A stretch of DNA of 64,000 nucleotides from Ifrita kowaldi (Eukaryota > Chordata > Aves > Passeriformes > Cinclosomatidae). The position numbers were made by a program, and so were the translations under genes. The notes under the pieces are model-generated. The model was not told where the DNA came from and ran no database searches. It worked only from the letters and a program-made list of their open reading frames with translations. This document shows, in pieces, positions 1 to 13,245 of the stretch (within the stretch, counting starts at the first letter, position 1; the number at the start of each line of letters is the position of its first letter). The stretch covers positions 232,023-296,022 of the forward strand of contig VZRS01004530.1 in assembly GCA_013398055.1 (NCBI GenBank). The letters are read 5' to 3'.

Positions 1-3000
1 TTGTTTTTAATTGTCAGTGGTTTTAACTAACCTGCTCAAATGTACACTGCACAGGCTTGAGTCACTCACACACTTCTCAGCCTAGATGACGTGACTGAGT
101 GGAGACAGCTTCTCAAAATGCCTCTCTGCTGTGACTGCCTGTAAGTCCTCCCTCTTCTCAGTACAAAGTCAGGCTCTAACAACCTAAACCGCTGCAGGAG
201 ACGCTTTGAGTTAAACTGCTAGCCTTGCACAGAAATGGGCAAAAATCCCTTATACCATCTCTCTACCACCTCTCATTCATTAATTACTGCCTTTCAGTCT
301 GATCTGCCTTGTGGCAGCCTGCTACCATGGATGGGGTGTGCCTAAGGGAGCCAGAGTTCCTCAGAATATGCAAGCTGGGGGCTGTAGGGTGGCAAAGGTT
401 ACTGGTGGGGATGGCTGTTGAGCTGGGGCACTGGGCTGGGCTCAGATGGGCATTTTGGGTGCCACCTCTCATGGCATTCCATTCACATGGTCCAAAGCTG
501 CAGTGCAGTCTGAGAGAGGACAGTAAGAATGAATTCACTGAATATACACAAGTTAAAGGCAGCAACCTTTATATATAACAAGTAATTATTTCATGTCTGA
601 AAAGTCATTGGAGGCTGTCTGCACTCTGAGAGAGTAACTCGGCAGTGAGACAGCCATAACTGAACCAGAGCAGAAATGCAGAGCTCTTCTCCTAAGAGCT
701 GGTGATGTGGGGCTGCTCCCTTTGTCGCTTTCTAAAATAATTTCACAAAGTAATGTCTGCCTATTGGTTAACTAAGTAGCAACTGATTGAGTTTCAGTCA
801 ATGTCTAACAGCAGCCTTAGCCAGTGCCCCTGGAAAGCAGAAAGCAAGCAGAGGCTGAGAGAGCAATACTGGGAGACCTGGCACTGACAGCACTGTGGTG
901 TGTCAAAGTAATAATGGCAGTGACACAGATGCTCGCATAGATACCGTCCCGCTAAATGCAGGTGTCAGTCACACCTGCACAGCAGCACCCATGGAAGCAG
1001 AACACGCTGTCTCTGGACATGTACACACATACACGTCCACAGGTATGCTACCAAAATGTAGTGATGTGTGGTTAAACAAAGCAGATGGGGGGAGAACATG
1101 CTCTAGGGTTCATGCGGTCACTGAAAATGTTCTCATTTGAGTGTGCTGCTGAAAAGCTTGCAGGCCAAATGCATATGGATGACTCCAGTGTCTAGAAAAA
1201 CGTGCTGTGGCACTGCTACATTGTACTTGAAGCTACAGATGGTCCCTGACAGCCTTTGTAAAGTGATATGAAGCAAAATGCCTGTGAGAGCAAGGAGGTA
1301 ATTCTGTTGATTAATGCCAGTCTTGTTGGTATTGATGATTTAGCTGCCTGTATGAAACAAATGTGGGCAATCAGTTCATCTTGACAAAACTTGTACAACT
1401 GAATAAAGGAAGTTGTTGCCTAATCTATTTTATACTAATTGCTCCATGCCACAAATTCAAGGCCTGATCCAATATGAATTGACATGGAGGAAAGATAGTC
1501 CATTCACTGCAGTAGTCTTTGGATCAAGGCTTCATTTAAAAGCGAGAAAATACTGCGTGCTAAATTAGCATTCATCTGAGTTGTCACTATCTGTTTCTTG
1601 AGAAGCAGACAGGCTTGATATTCTCTGTGTAGCCAAATGAATCTTAGCACTTACATGCTGGATTGCAAGCCAGCAGAGCCAATCTGAGCACATCAAAGTT
1701 TTGGTAAGAACCGGGGCACTGCGGGCTGCTGCCTGCGACAGACTGCCTCGGTCGGTTGTCTGACATGGGGCTCCTGCTGCTGTGCTGCTGCACAGTCATT
1801 TACCTCCAACAAACACTTACTGCTTATGAGGCATTTTTCAAAAATCTCACTTGGGCCATACCTGGGGCTTTAGCTATTTAAACATCTTAAAAAATCTGTC
1901 CCTTGAGAGGATTTAACTCGGCAGGATTTAGGCTGCTAAGGCTCGCATCATCAAAGAGACCAAAGTGTCAATCCATCTCTTTTCATGCCTAAGGACATAA
2001 TAGTATCATGCCCCCTCCCATGAGGGGGTACTGCAGTGAAATTTCCAAGCTCTCGGCACCCAAACTAGCTAGCTCTGGAAGCAGATGGAGTATAATTATA
2101 GCAGCGTTAAGCTGCACCTGAACTAATTAGCTCTGCTGAGAAACAGGGATTGAATTTAATAATGCATGTTCTGCCATACCAAAAAGGCTAGGCTGCCTTT
2201 GAGACCTGTGCGACTGTCTCCGCATGGTGCTGTGCTGAACTCTGTGGATGTACTGTGAAAGTCAGCTCAGAGCTTTTCTGTCATCATAATCTGCTGCACA
2301 ATGTAGGCATCACCTTGTCCCAACATTCATGTACCATTGGCATAATTACTCCTCAGCTGTCACTTACCTCCTGACTATTAGTTTAGCATGTTAAGTTTTG
2401 CATATGCTCAAGATTTTGCTGTCCAAACTCACCTAAATATTGAGATCTACTTCAAGGACTGCTGTGGCTGAAACCTTGAAGCCTTCAAAATGGGACTGTC
2501 TTTGCTGTGGACCTGATATTACCATAATGGTCACAACATGCTGAAAGTAAATGTAGCTGTGAGAGAAAGGTAGAAGAGCCAGGTTCAGATCTGTGCTCTG
2601 GAGCAGTGGTACCTATCAGATGTAGAGCCAAACACCCAATTTAGATTTCCCAACACACAATTAGAACACCCAATTTCCTGGTTGCTGGGGTTAAAGACAC
2701 TCTTTCTTACCTCAGTCCTTTGCATATAAAATTTTTTCTATGAGGAGGAAAAACTCTTGTGTTGGCGTCTGAGAGAATTTTCCCACCCCAGAGAAAGCTG
2801 AGTGTTGGGATTCTGTGTTGGGGTGCTGGTTTGAACTCAAGCTCAGGCTGTGGTTTGGGCAAAAGGAGCAGTTGGACCCTGTCCTCCACACCCTCACAGG
2901 GTGCTCTAACTCCAAATCTCTTGCTTCTCCTGGGCTGCCACTACCTCTTAAAAAATGTAGATCTGGTGTTTTGTATCATACAAGTGGCTGAGATTATTTA

Positions 3001-6000
3001 GGAGCTTAATGGCTCTGAACAGAGACTTTGAACATGTATGAGCACTCTTCCTCTAGCTGAAATTTATTTCTTGCTGGTTTGATCCATGCCCTGCTCAGCA
3101 GGTTTCTGTTGCCCCCATACTTATGTGCCTATTCATGGAAAATTTGTGTGAGTATTGTAAGAGGTAGGATCAGGAATATGAGGAAGATGTTGCATTGCTT
3201 AATTCTGTTAAGTCTCATTACTACCTAGGGAGTACAAATTTTGAAGTCTTTTGAAAATTTGAGGCATGTTCATAACATTTGATAATTTTTTTAATGTAGT
3301 ACCTTTAGACAAATTTAATGGATCTATGTAGTGCAGACAACATATTACAACTACTGGATGGCACATGCGCACAAATCCAGATGTAAATCTTTCAATTGAT
3401 TCTTCCATTTTGAAAAACGCAGGCTTCAATGTTTTGGGCCAAAGGAGATATTGGTAGCTACTGATGCATCTTACCAGGTCTGCTATTGCAGAGGTAAATA
3501 GTTCTCTCATCAGAAACTCAAAATACTTTTGGCTTCATTGCAAAACCATTCTTTTTCCTGCCATTCTGCTGATAGGGTCTGAAATAAAATCCCTTAACTA
3601 GTAAAAAGATCTTATTTGGGAGATTTGTAATACCTATGTTGAAACCAGTTACCTACGCAGGAAACACATTTCCTCTCCTCTTCCTCTATTTTCTCATCAA
3701 CATATTTGGCTCAAATAACCTCTTTCTGAAAATATCACTGGTAAGTGGATGAGCAGAGGCAGTAGAAGCAATACTGCATTCATAATAAGGGGAAAGGGAG
3801 AGATGCAGGAAGGAGAGAGACAGGAAGGAAAATTTAAAATCTGAGCTCCTCCTTACCCTTATCCTGGCATGGCGCAGAGGCAGGCTGCCTCTTGTACATG
3901 GAGAGGAGTAGAAGTGCAACCTCTCCCTAAATAATTAAATGAATACTTAACCTGCAGCATTAAAACTTACAGCATATTATAAAACAATTATGTTTCCTTT
4001 GCATGAAAAAGCCGAATTGCCGTTCAGCTTCTTTTGTCATCTCTATGCATGAGTTTGGAGCAATTAGCATGAATATATTACAGGTGGAGTGTCTCAGGAA
4101 ATTGCAATAAGCTGTGCTGTATTTTTGTGCTATACAGAAGTGCCAGAGATATAACTCTTGGAAGAGTCGAAAATTGGGGAGATGTGAGCATCTGAAGAGT
4201 GATTTTATAATCATAACAAGCACCAATAGCCGTCTATATAATAGCCATGAAATGAATGCCCCATTTTCTTAGATTGTTCCACTACTCCTTTAATTTAACT
4301 GGAGACTGCAAACTATTTAATTTTAGATTTTGGATTACCTTTCTTATGTGCCCAGTTTATCTTTTTAACTGCAGATAAAGTTTTTTTGAATGGTAACAGC
4401 AGCGGTATTGTGTTAGCTTTGATGTTGTCTCCAGACAACCTCTTATACCAGTGGAACACCTTTTTGCCCGTTCTTTAAGATAAATTACCTGGCAGTTCAA
4501 GAGCCCTGAATTTTGTTTGTTACAGTTTTGTCACATTTAATTGTTCATGTAACACTGATCCTTTTTCCTGACTCTCAGATGCAATTTAATTTTTAAGTGC
4601 AGGTTCCTCATAAATTCAGATGAGCACAGTAAGATAAATGCTACCTAAAGCTGAATCTCAAAGAGGCATTAATGGTGACCTTTTTTTTTTTTCATTAGAG
4701 TGATAGTGATTCACATCTGCTGAGGATCTCACCCTTAGAGTTACCTGACCTGATAATAATTTCTGCTGATGCTCCATTTATATGAGTAGAACAGAGGGAC
4801 CTCAAAGACCACAGCAATTATTCATATATGGTTTGATGCCCTTTTATTCCACCACAGAGGCTCAAGGGAACCACTGTGGTAATAAGATTCATACCCACCA
4901 TTTTACCTTCATGAAATCACTGATTTGATGAATGATACTGATATGGAGCTTTGCCTTCTTTACAGGTATGAAAGGAAAAATTAATCCTGGGGTCTTCAAA
5001 ACAAAACCCAGTAACCTCAGTTAAAACTATTTGCACATAGAAAAAAATCCTGAAAAGCAGTGTCACACACAGAGAATGTCACATGGACGTGTCCACTTAC
5101 TTTGACTTTTGGGAAGTGGCAAAGGAGGAGGAAATGTGAGTACCAGATCAAAAAAGCTGTCTTCAGGTTCTCAGCCTGGTGAGCCATCTGCACAGTGTTT
5201 CCACGAATATGACAACATCAGTGACTACCCCTCACCTTAAGCTGCAGTGTCACATCAGCATTTTAGTGAAAGTGGGAGGAGGTAAAAGAGCTTACTCTGA
5301 AATGGAAATGGCAGGAGAAGGATATCACATGGAACAAACTCTGAGAGGAAGACTTGTGACAGGATAAAGATTATGTGTTCTGTAGATAGCAATCCTAGAA
5401 ATACAGTTGCTTGGTGGCTTGTTATATGACAAAAAGATCTGAATTAACAGTGTTGTCCTGCATGATGCACCAATGTTTTAGTGCTAGTTTGAATGCTGGA
5501 GAATAGGAAGCTTTCAACTCCCCTCTGAAGTTACAATACCAGTAACAACCTATTTTTTCATATCGTCTTCATCTGAGAACCTCCCCCCCACTCCCGCTAT
5601 ATTTTTGTATGGTTCATGAAATAAGAATATTTGTGGACTCTGAGGCACCACCTCACTCCTCTGTCTCTGGGTTCTCTGTGTGGGTCTATAGCTAAAGTGG
5701 TAACACCTGTCCTATATTTCAAGTGTAACAGGTGGCCTTTTGAGCAAGCCATCATTTAGAAAAGAGCTAGAGATTACATGGTCCTTTACGGGTCTGGGAA
5801 AATTTAATGGAGTTGTAGAACAATCCCCTCACCATTGCTCCATAGAGCATGGAGAGCATATTCCCTCACCTCCAAGGAAGAAGTCAAATGTTCTCAGAGG
5901 GAAACCTCAGACAATTTTTCTCTTTCCCTCCCTCTTGGGTAGAGTTTTCTATGGGAATGACTTAGGATTGACCCTATGGAAACAAGAATTTCAGAAGACC

Positions 6001-8212
6001 TATTATAAAATTGATTTTATTTCTTTGTCATTGTGAAGTTGTTCCCCATAGCATGTTCTCTAATGATTTATCCAGGAGTTTCAAGCATAAGTACCAGTGG
6101 TTCTGTATTTCCCTGGCCTGTCTCACTGACAGATGGCACAGAGATGGGGATTGCAAGCCACAGCAGAGATGAAAAGAGAGATAGCCAAATAAGATAAAGA
6201 TTAAATTTCTTTTTTACTGTAGGAGTAAACTGCCTGGGGGGATCAGGAGCGAGACCAGCGGCACTTGCCATGTATATTCTGTGTGAAGCAGTAGTTGAGA
6301 TCTAGGCTGTTTTTAAAGACGAAATTTGTCTCAGACACAAGTCCCAACACCTATAAAATTATCTCCCTTTAAATATTTTTTGCTCTTTTCTTGTAGTATG
6401 TTTGTACAAATGAAAGAAGAGCTTCTTGTTCCTCCTCTCTTCCTGCCTGTTCTCTTATTAATGCCTCCCTCCATGCAACCCTCTGCACACTTCTTGGGAG
6501 GTGGATGTCAAGTGCTGAAGCAACACAAGGTGTGATGTTCTTGTGGAGTCTCTGATCTGCTGAGCAACTTCTTGTGAGATTTACAACTCCAAAGGATTGA
6601 CCATAAATAAATAAAACCTTTCAACACCTTCTAGCTCCTGGGAAACAAAATCCAAAAGATACTGGTTTTTGCTTACGACTTCCTATTGCCAGTGTTACCA
6701 GAGGGTTTGCTATCTATTCAGTCCTGTCATGCCACTTGCCTCTCGCATTCTGCCTCCAGCAACCACAGCAATATCCTGTCTCTTCTGCTACTCATCCATC
6801 CAGTATAGCAGTGCATGGGTAATAACCTGGTATGTCTTCTGTCTTCTACGTGAGATTTGGTGTTTGCTACTTCTTTTTCTATTTGGTATTGACTCTGGAA
6901 ATTCTTACGCAGACAGCAAATGCAGTTGTGAATTCAATCTCCAGATTTCTTTTTTTCTTAGGGCATCTCTTTTCCTTAATTGCTTTTGCTTTGTTTGTTC
7001 AAATTAAATATTTATTGCATTTTAAAGAAGTATGAACTTTTGGTACAAGATAATAAAGGATTTATCTGATGATAAAACATGTAAATCTTCCCAGAAACTT
7101 CAGGAGGATTTTAATATTAATGCAGATCAAATACGGAAATATATGCAACTTGTGAATAGTTTTACAGAAACAGGAAGAGCTGTGGTGTTAGTGTAGGAGT
7201 AATCCTTATTAGGATGAGTTTCTGATATTGATAAGACAGGAATACAGGATCTCATTTTTTTCTCTTGCTTAAATCTCTCAATTCTTTTTTGAAAGTTCAG
7301 GAAAGAATGACAAGTCCTTTTCTTTTTTTAAATAAACTGCTGAATAAATCATTACAAAAGAAACTATAGGGAACAAGTTTGTAGTGACGAGGAAAGAAAA
7401 TCAGTTGTGTAACAAGTCCTCTCATTTTTTAATATCCAGAGGGTCAATTACCAGTCTCACCCTATAAAAATATATATATATAATTATAGATAATTAGTAT
7501 TTTGCTCTTTTACTATTTTAATAATCATAGCTGTCCACCGTCATGAGGTGCCCTTAGGGTAACTCTTCCCTTCTCTTTGTATGAATTTAAGTACGAGGGA
7601 TTAGTACTCAATATTCCTAACTTAATACAAAATAGTTATTAAATTAATGTTTAAACTACTTTATTTTTTAAATCTCCCATTTACTCTTTCCAAATCACTG
7701 AAACCATATAATGCACTTAACAGCAAAAAACACTAGAAATTTTAAGTTTGGAGACAAGTGAGAGGAGGAAATCGAGATGTAAGAAACAGGTGATTTTTCT
7801 ATACAGCAATGTTCTCAGTATCCTCAACAATTTTTAGAATTCTTTTCAGGAGTGAATCATGATATAAATAGTGAGATGTCATAACCATTAAGGAGGACCA
7901 TGGAACCAGGGGATATTGACGTTCCTGCTTCATGCCTAAATGGAACATTCCCCTTTGGCATTTTCTGATTGCCATGTTTATCATAGTGACATCCCAGTTT
8001 GATTTGGATTTCACACATGCTCAGAGTTTGTACCAATCAATTTAATGACTGGGCATGATTGGAGATGTTTGTGGTTGTAAAACACGCAAGATCAAGTCCT
8101 TTATAAAATAAGGTAGGATTTTCAGAAGGTCCTCAAAGACCTAAGTCCTTTGCTGTGTGAAGTCCAGGTTTCCAATACCCAGACACATGTTGACTACAGA
8201 GAATTGCAGAGG
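1..8212. other. unique AT-rich noncoding sequence
   Basis: No gene or family-level repeat is recognised. Open frames are short (100 codons or fewer) and overlap on both strands, as expected by chance. Visible local items are a short C/G hairpin at 2011-2028, a T run at 4681-4692, a purine-rich stretch at about 3785-3836 and a short (TA)n at about 7469-7482. Two sub-stretches (2035-2170 and 3960-4240) have homeobox-like TAAT/ATTA motifs embedded in mixed, non-repetitive sequence and could be conserved noncoding elements; this is only an impression. A good minus-strand splice-donor string (GGAG then GTAAGTGA) lies at about 2366, but no matching coding exon was found upstream of it. Confidence 0.7.
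7469..7482. repeat. short (TA)n microsatellite
   Basis: An uninterrupted run of alternating T and A of about seven units follows a short A tract. It lies in a generally AT-rich neighbourhood. Confidence 0.8.
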
Positions 8213-8752
8213 AGTCACAGAATGCTTTGACTTGTAAGGTACCTTAAAGATCATCTAGTTCCAACTCCCCTGCCATGGCTAAGGGCACCTTCCACCAGAT
8301 CAGGTTGGCCAAAGTCCCATGCAATCTGGCTTTGAACCCTTCCAGGGATGGGGCATCCACAACTCCCCATGGCAACCAGTGCCTCACCACTCTCAATTCT
8401 CAATTTCTTTCCAATATCTAGTCTAAACCTGTCCTCTTTCAGTGTAAAGCCATTTTCCCCTGTCCTATCACTACATGTTCTTATAATTAGTCCTTCTTCT
8501 GCTTTCTTATAGTCCCCTTTATGTACTGGGAGGCTGCTACAAGGCCTTCTTGGATCCTTCTCTTCTCCAGGCTGAACAATGCCAGCTCTTTCAGTATGAC
8601 TTCATAGGAGGGGTGCTCCAGCCCTCTGATCACCTTAGTAGCCCTCCTCTGGACCTGTGCAACAGGTCCATCCTTCTTAATTTGGATGCCACAAAGCTGG
8701 ATGAAGTAATTCAAGTGGAATCTCAGGAGAGTGCAATAAAGGAAGGGTCAGT
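8213..8752 (-). mobile_element. CR1 LINE fragment, 5'-truncated, minus strand
   Basis: Read on the minus strand, this is the 3' part of a chicken-repeat-1 non-LTR retrotransposon. It carries the end of ORF2 (reverse transcriptase C-terminus) and the short 3' UTR. Minus-strand frame 8714-8487 has the family hallmark blocks VQRRATKVIRGLEH and LFSLEKRR. Nearer the 3' end the DNA reads as the conserved 'GATGCCCCATCCCTGGAAG' stretch and 'AACTAGATGATCTTTAAGG', finishing at 8213 with a degenerate ATTCTGTGA-type terminal repeat. The family's full length is several kilobases, so most of the 5' end is missing, as is usual after incomplete target-primed reverse transcription. Several frameshifts make the copy inactive. 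No target-site duplication is expected for CR1, and none was seen. Confidence 0.93.
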
Positions 8753-10509
8753 CTACAGAGACACTACTTTTCAGTGTTATATCCCTTTGCAGACTGTGTC
8801 CCCCAGCAGGAAATATTCCAAGATTCATTTTTGTGTTTAGGAGCTTGGAGTAGGTGGTGCATGGCCCAGAGATCCAGAGACAACCTTATTCTTCTAACAC
8901 CCTCAGTAATGATATCTGTTCTCAGTCTTCACATTGCCATTTTGAATAAGTTTTCAAATTTGCCCAACATGATGATTTTGCAAGTCTACGTATGAAACTC
9001 ATTTGTGCTGTCTTCTGAAGTAATTCTGGAAACACCCTGCTCCCATTTATCATTCAACATGCAGGTTTCTTTCACTTGCTGTGTTCTAGGACGTGCTCAC
9101 AGCTAACTAGTGAAAAACCTCTGCAGCATGTTTTGCTCATTAGAGAAGCAATTTAATGTTAAAGAAATATTTTGCTTTTTATTTCAAAATGTCTTTTTGT
9201 ATAAATAGTATACAGATTTTTCTGAGATGTGCTCTGGTCTGCTTGGAAAATGAAGAACAGAGCCTTTCACTGAAATTAATGGGAAAGTTCAGTGAAATTT
9301 GGATTAGACTCCAACGATAAAGCAATCTGAAACAGAAACATCATTAAAAGATACTGGTAATGGAACTGTGAGTTTATTTGTCTGAAAAACAGCTTGTGAG
9401 GTAATAAGTAATGAATTACTGCTAAGAAGTACATCTGTCTCTAAAGAAAAAAATATCTTGTGGAATGCATTGTACATCTGTACTGATGAAATTATTAAAA
9501 TAATTATCTTTGAGATAAGAGTATGAGTTATAAAGATGACCAAACGAACATTGGACTTGGGGGCTTTTATGCAAATTAAATGGTGGACACACAGTAAAGA
9601 GACAAATTGTTAATATATGCTAAACACAGAAAATCTAGCAGACCATCTGATTCATTCTGTCAGAGAGAAAACATGTCTGTTTAATTAAGGGCTGTAATAT
9701 TGTATGTATGCTCGCAGGCAGTGATAAGGTGGCTAATCTAGCTTTTCCTGAGGTGCACTCTGTCTTTTTAGTGCTTAAATTTCAGCCTTAAGATACCCCT
9801 AATGTTGCTGTTTGTATGGGATTGTTTCTCTGTTTCTGGCATGTAACCGATTGTCTGAGAGATAGATGCACCTCCAAATAGCAACTGCTTGTCAGGAAGA
9901 CGGTTTTTCATACCTGGCATTAATGCAGGCCTTTATTTTACAGACAGGTTTCTCAGAGGCTCACGTTGTCTTATTTTTAATGAATAAAAAAAAGGGGGTG
10001 AGTGGGAAATGCTGTCATGCCGGCGTTCCAGATGAGACTGGGACAGCATCGCATTTGAATAACCACCCGATGGATCCGTCAAGCTGAGCTGAGACATGCC
10101 TCAGCAGCCTCGACTCAAAATTGAGCCCTCACATTGAGGGCAAGATGCAGGAGTACCCACAGCCTGTGTGTGCCTTGACTCCCCTCTCCGCAGTGCTCCT
10201 GCTTGGGAGAGAACTGGCATTGGCAGAGCACCGTCTTACGGAGGAGCTTAATTGCGCCTTTGCTGTATTACGCAGAAACGTATGGCTCAAAGCCTACACT
10301 AAATATCAGGGATGGAATTTTGCAGGGACGGAATAACATAAACATTATTTTGCATGAAGCAAAATCAATATTTGTTGTCTGAGTGCCTTCCCAGGATTTG
10401 AAAGCCCAGCGTTGTGAGATTTCACTAAGTTTGGGATATTTGCTTCCATTCCCTTCCCAGTCTATAGTTGTTTTTATGGGGAAGCTGCAATTTTCAGGGT
10501 TGTGTTCAT
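8753..10509. other. noncoding unique sequence
   Basis: No gene or recognisable repeat. A perfect octamer (ATGCAAAT, POU-factor type site) lies at 9569-9576 next to ATTAAA. The part from about 10018 to 10300 has clearly more CpG dinucleotides than its surroundings and reads as complex, non-repetitive sequence. It may be a regulatory or conserved element. Confidence 0.6.
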
Positions 10510-11242
10510 GGACTGCCCCTGGCTGTGCGTACAGACTGGGGAATGCAGTGCCATGAAAAAGACCTGGGGGTCCTGGTTGATGGCAAATTGGATATGAATC
10601 AGCAGTGCCCTGGCAGCCAGGAGGGCCAACCCTGTCCTGGGGGGCATCAGGCACAGCATCGCCAGCCGGGCAAGGGAGGGGATTGTCCCGCTCTGCTCTG
10701 CACTGGGGCGGTCTCGCCTTGAGTGCTGGGGGCAGTTTTGGGTGCCACAATGTAAGAAAGAAATTAAGTTATTAGAGAGATTCCAAAGGAGATCTATGAA
10801 GATGGTGAAGGGCTTTGAGGGGAAGCCGTATGAGGAGCAGCTGAGGTCCCTTGGTCTGTTCAGCCTGGAGAAGAGGAGGCTGAGGGGAGACCTCATTGCA
10901 GTTACAACTTCGTGAGGTCAAGAGGAAAGGCAGGCACTAATCTCTTCTCTGTGACCAGTGACAGGGCCTGAGGGAATGGCCTGAAGTTGTCTCAAGCCAC
11001 AGACCTTGGTGTAGGTTGGATATTAGAAAAAGGTTTTTCACCCAGAAGTTGGCTGGGCACTGGAACAGAGTCCCCAGGGCAGTAGTCACAGCCCCAAGCC
11101 TGACAGAGCTCCAGAAGCATTTTGGACAATGCTCTGAGGCACTTGATGTGACTCTTGGGGATGGTGCTGTGCAGGGCCAGGATTTAGACTTTAATGATCC
11201 TTGTGTGTTCCTTCCAACTCAGCATATTCCATGATTCTGTGA
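10510..11242 (+). mobile_element. CR1 LINE fragment, 5'-truncated, plus strand
   Basis: A plus-strand CR1 copy. It opens around the 'CTGGGGGTCCTGGTTGATGG' block of ORF2 (the EKDLGVLVD region), continues through 'TTCAGCCTGGAGAAGAGG' (FSLEKRRLRGDLI), and then the segment translating as DIRKRFFTQK and GHWNRVPRAVV at 11019-11090. It ends with 'TTCCTTCCAACTCAGCATAT' and a terminal ATTCCATGATTCTGTGAT pair of 8-mers. The 3' end differs from the copies at 8.2 and 47.4 kb, so it belongs to another CR1 subfamily, shared with the copy at 18.4 kb. A short deletion near 10545, relative to related copies I recall, and later frameshifts show it is dead. Open frames on the opposite strand here (10268-10896) are antisense shadows of this element. 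Confidence 0.95.
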
Positions 11243-13220
11243 TACAAATTTTGCTCCTAATCATTGCCCATATAAAATGTTGGGCTGATCAAGTACCATA
11301 AATTCAAAATAAAGCTGGTATGATGTGTCCCTTCCTTACAAAGCTCTCTCAATTATTTTTTTTTCAGTTGAGTAGGTCTCAGTAGGACCAAACCAGGCTC
11401 CCACAAGCTTTGTAGTGGTAAACCTGTATTAGTAGTGACTACTGCTCTCAGAGATGTGAATAGTGAAATTAGTGCACAATGCACTAGAATTCATTTGTTA
11501 CTTTCATTTTAAATGTCCAGGTCTCAAAAAGCATGAACTTCTTACTGGTACTTGGTGAGGACCAACTTGCATGAGTGAGTGAACCTCCACGTGGGTCCCA
11601 TGGAAGAGGTCAGAGAGCAGCTCTTGGTGGTGAACTGTCACCAACAAAACAGCCAAACTGATCCGATTCTCTTTGTGCTTGAGCCATACATGTTTTCCCA
11701 AACAGATTAGCACTGATTAGCAAAGAATTATCAAGCGTAAAATGAGTTTATTGGCTTCTAGCCACTGGACACATAGAAAGAATGTATCTACAGGAGGAGG
11801 AAAATGAGTATCCATGGATGAATAAAACGCTTGGATATATTTGTTGTTGCAGGTTATTGCCAGCTCAGAGTAAGAGTGGTCATTGTCAGTTAAACACAAC
11901 ACCTATCTCCTTCCAGTAAGCATATTGCTTTGTAGAAACAGGACGTCTTAAATAAATTCTTTCTGCTTATCTATGGTTTTTGAATTTATTTTTGCTGAAC
12001 TAGCAGCACAGTATTTGAGCATTTCTGTCATCCAGAAGCAATCTGCTCTTTAGACAGTGATACTTGCTCAAAATGCTGATGTTGATGATGCTGGAAACAT
12101 GGGGTGAGGGAAAACTCAGGTCTCACCTTGAACAGGCTTGCAGACACTGGGCTTCTTTAAGAGAAGGTGTGTTAAACACTTACAGCAATTTAGAGGACAA
12201 GTAAGCAGTTGGAGTACTTTCCCTCAAGAGAAACATTAATAAAAAGGCACTTGCTTCTGGCAGGTGAAAAAGGGAAAATGGTCCACCTGATTATGAAGAA
12301 GAAAATGATCAGTAGTTGGTCTGTTAGACTGTGGCCTGTGCTCTGAAATAGAAGGACCCCTGCCTTATTTCACTGATAACAGGGCAAGGGTGTGAGGCTT
12401 CTCTTAGCTGGCAGGAACATGCAAACTGCATCCTTGACCCTTCCGCTGGTTTGTTTTAGTTATTCTAAGCAGTCTGATGCTAGGCACAATATCTCCACGG
12501 TTAACAGGTGTATTATTACTTTAATTATCTTTAACTACTAGGCATGCTGTGATACTAGGCATTGAGAGATTCAAATATACAGTAGGTCTTATAAAAGCTC
12601 TTTGTCTTGAATAGATTCAAATGCTTGCTTTTTTTTTGCCTAGAAGAACTAATGCTTGTTACTAGTTTGTCACTCATAATCTTGGCTATTCATGGTAATT
12701 TATTTGCCAGTAGACTTATGGTTGACATCTGAAAAAAAAAAAGTAAAAAATATAGATGTTGTCCTGCATTTGCTGACCAAAAGGAGACCTTGATATTTTT
12801 AAAAAAGAAAAAACTCCAATATTTTTAAGGGTTGTGTAAAAAGATAAAAAATGGATAAAAACCCGATTGTGTTTTCTTATGTGATGAACAGAAAGGTGAA
12901 TATTTATTTCTTATTTCTGTATCTGTTTGCCTCTAAAGAGAGTACTTGCATGCTAGTGAGGCAAAAGTGGGGAAAATGGTTATTCAATACTTTACTTTTT
13001 AAAAGAGAATTTTGCTTTTCCTCTTGTCTTCTGGAAGCAGACATTATAACAGAAATCTCACTGAATAGCCCAAATTTCTATAAAACCAGATTTCAAAACA
13101 AAATTTTCTAGCACACTAATGTGTATAATCTAACACACATTCATTCATCTTTGTTTCTTCTCTTTGTGCACCCATTTTCCATGGCTGCCTCCTTTTCCAC
13201 TTGCCAAATCTTTTCCTTTC

Positions 13221-13245
13221 TTGTTTTTTTTTTTTCCCCCCCTTT
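13221..13245. repeat. poly(T)/poly(C) low-complexity junction
   Basis: A run of T residues passes directly into a run of C residues within a pyrimidine-rich neighbourhood that starts near 13140. It is a simple low-complexity tract. Confidence 0.75.

Noticed and set aside
10268..10896. Minus-strand frames of 160 and 140 codons
   Set aside because: They overlap the plus-strand CR1 at 10.5-11.2 kb and have no recognisable protein similarity of their own.
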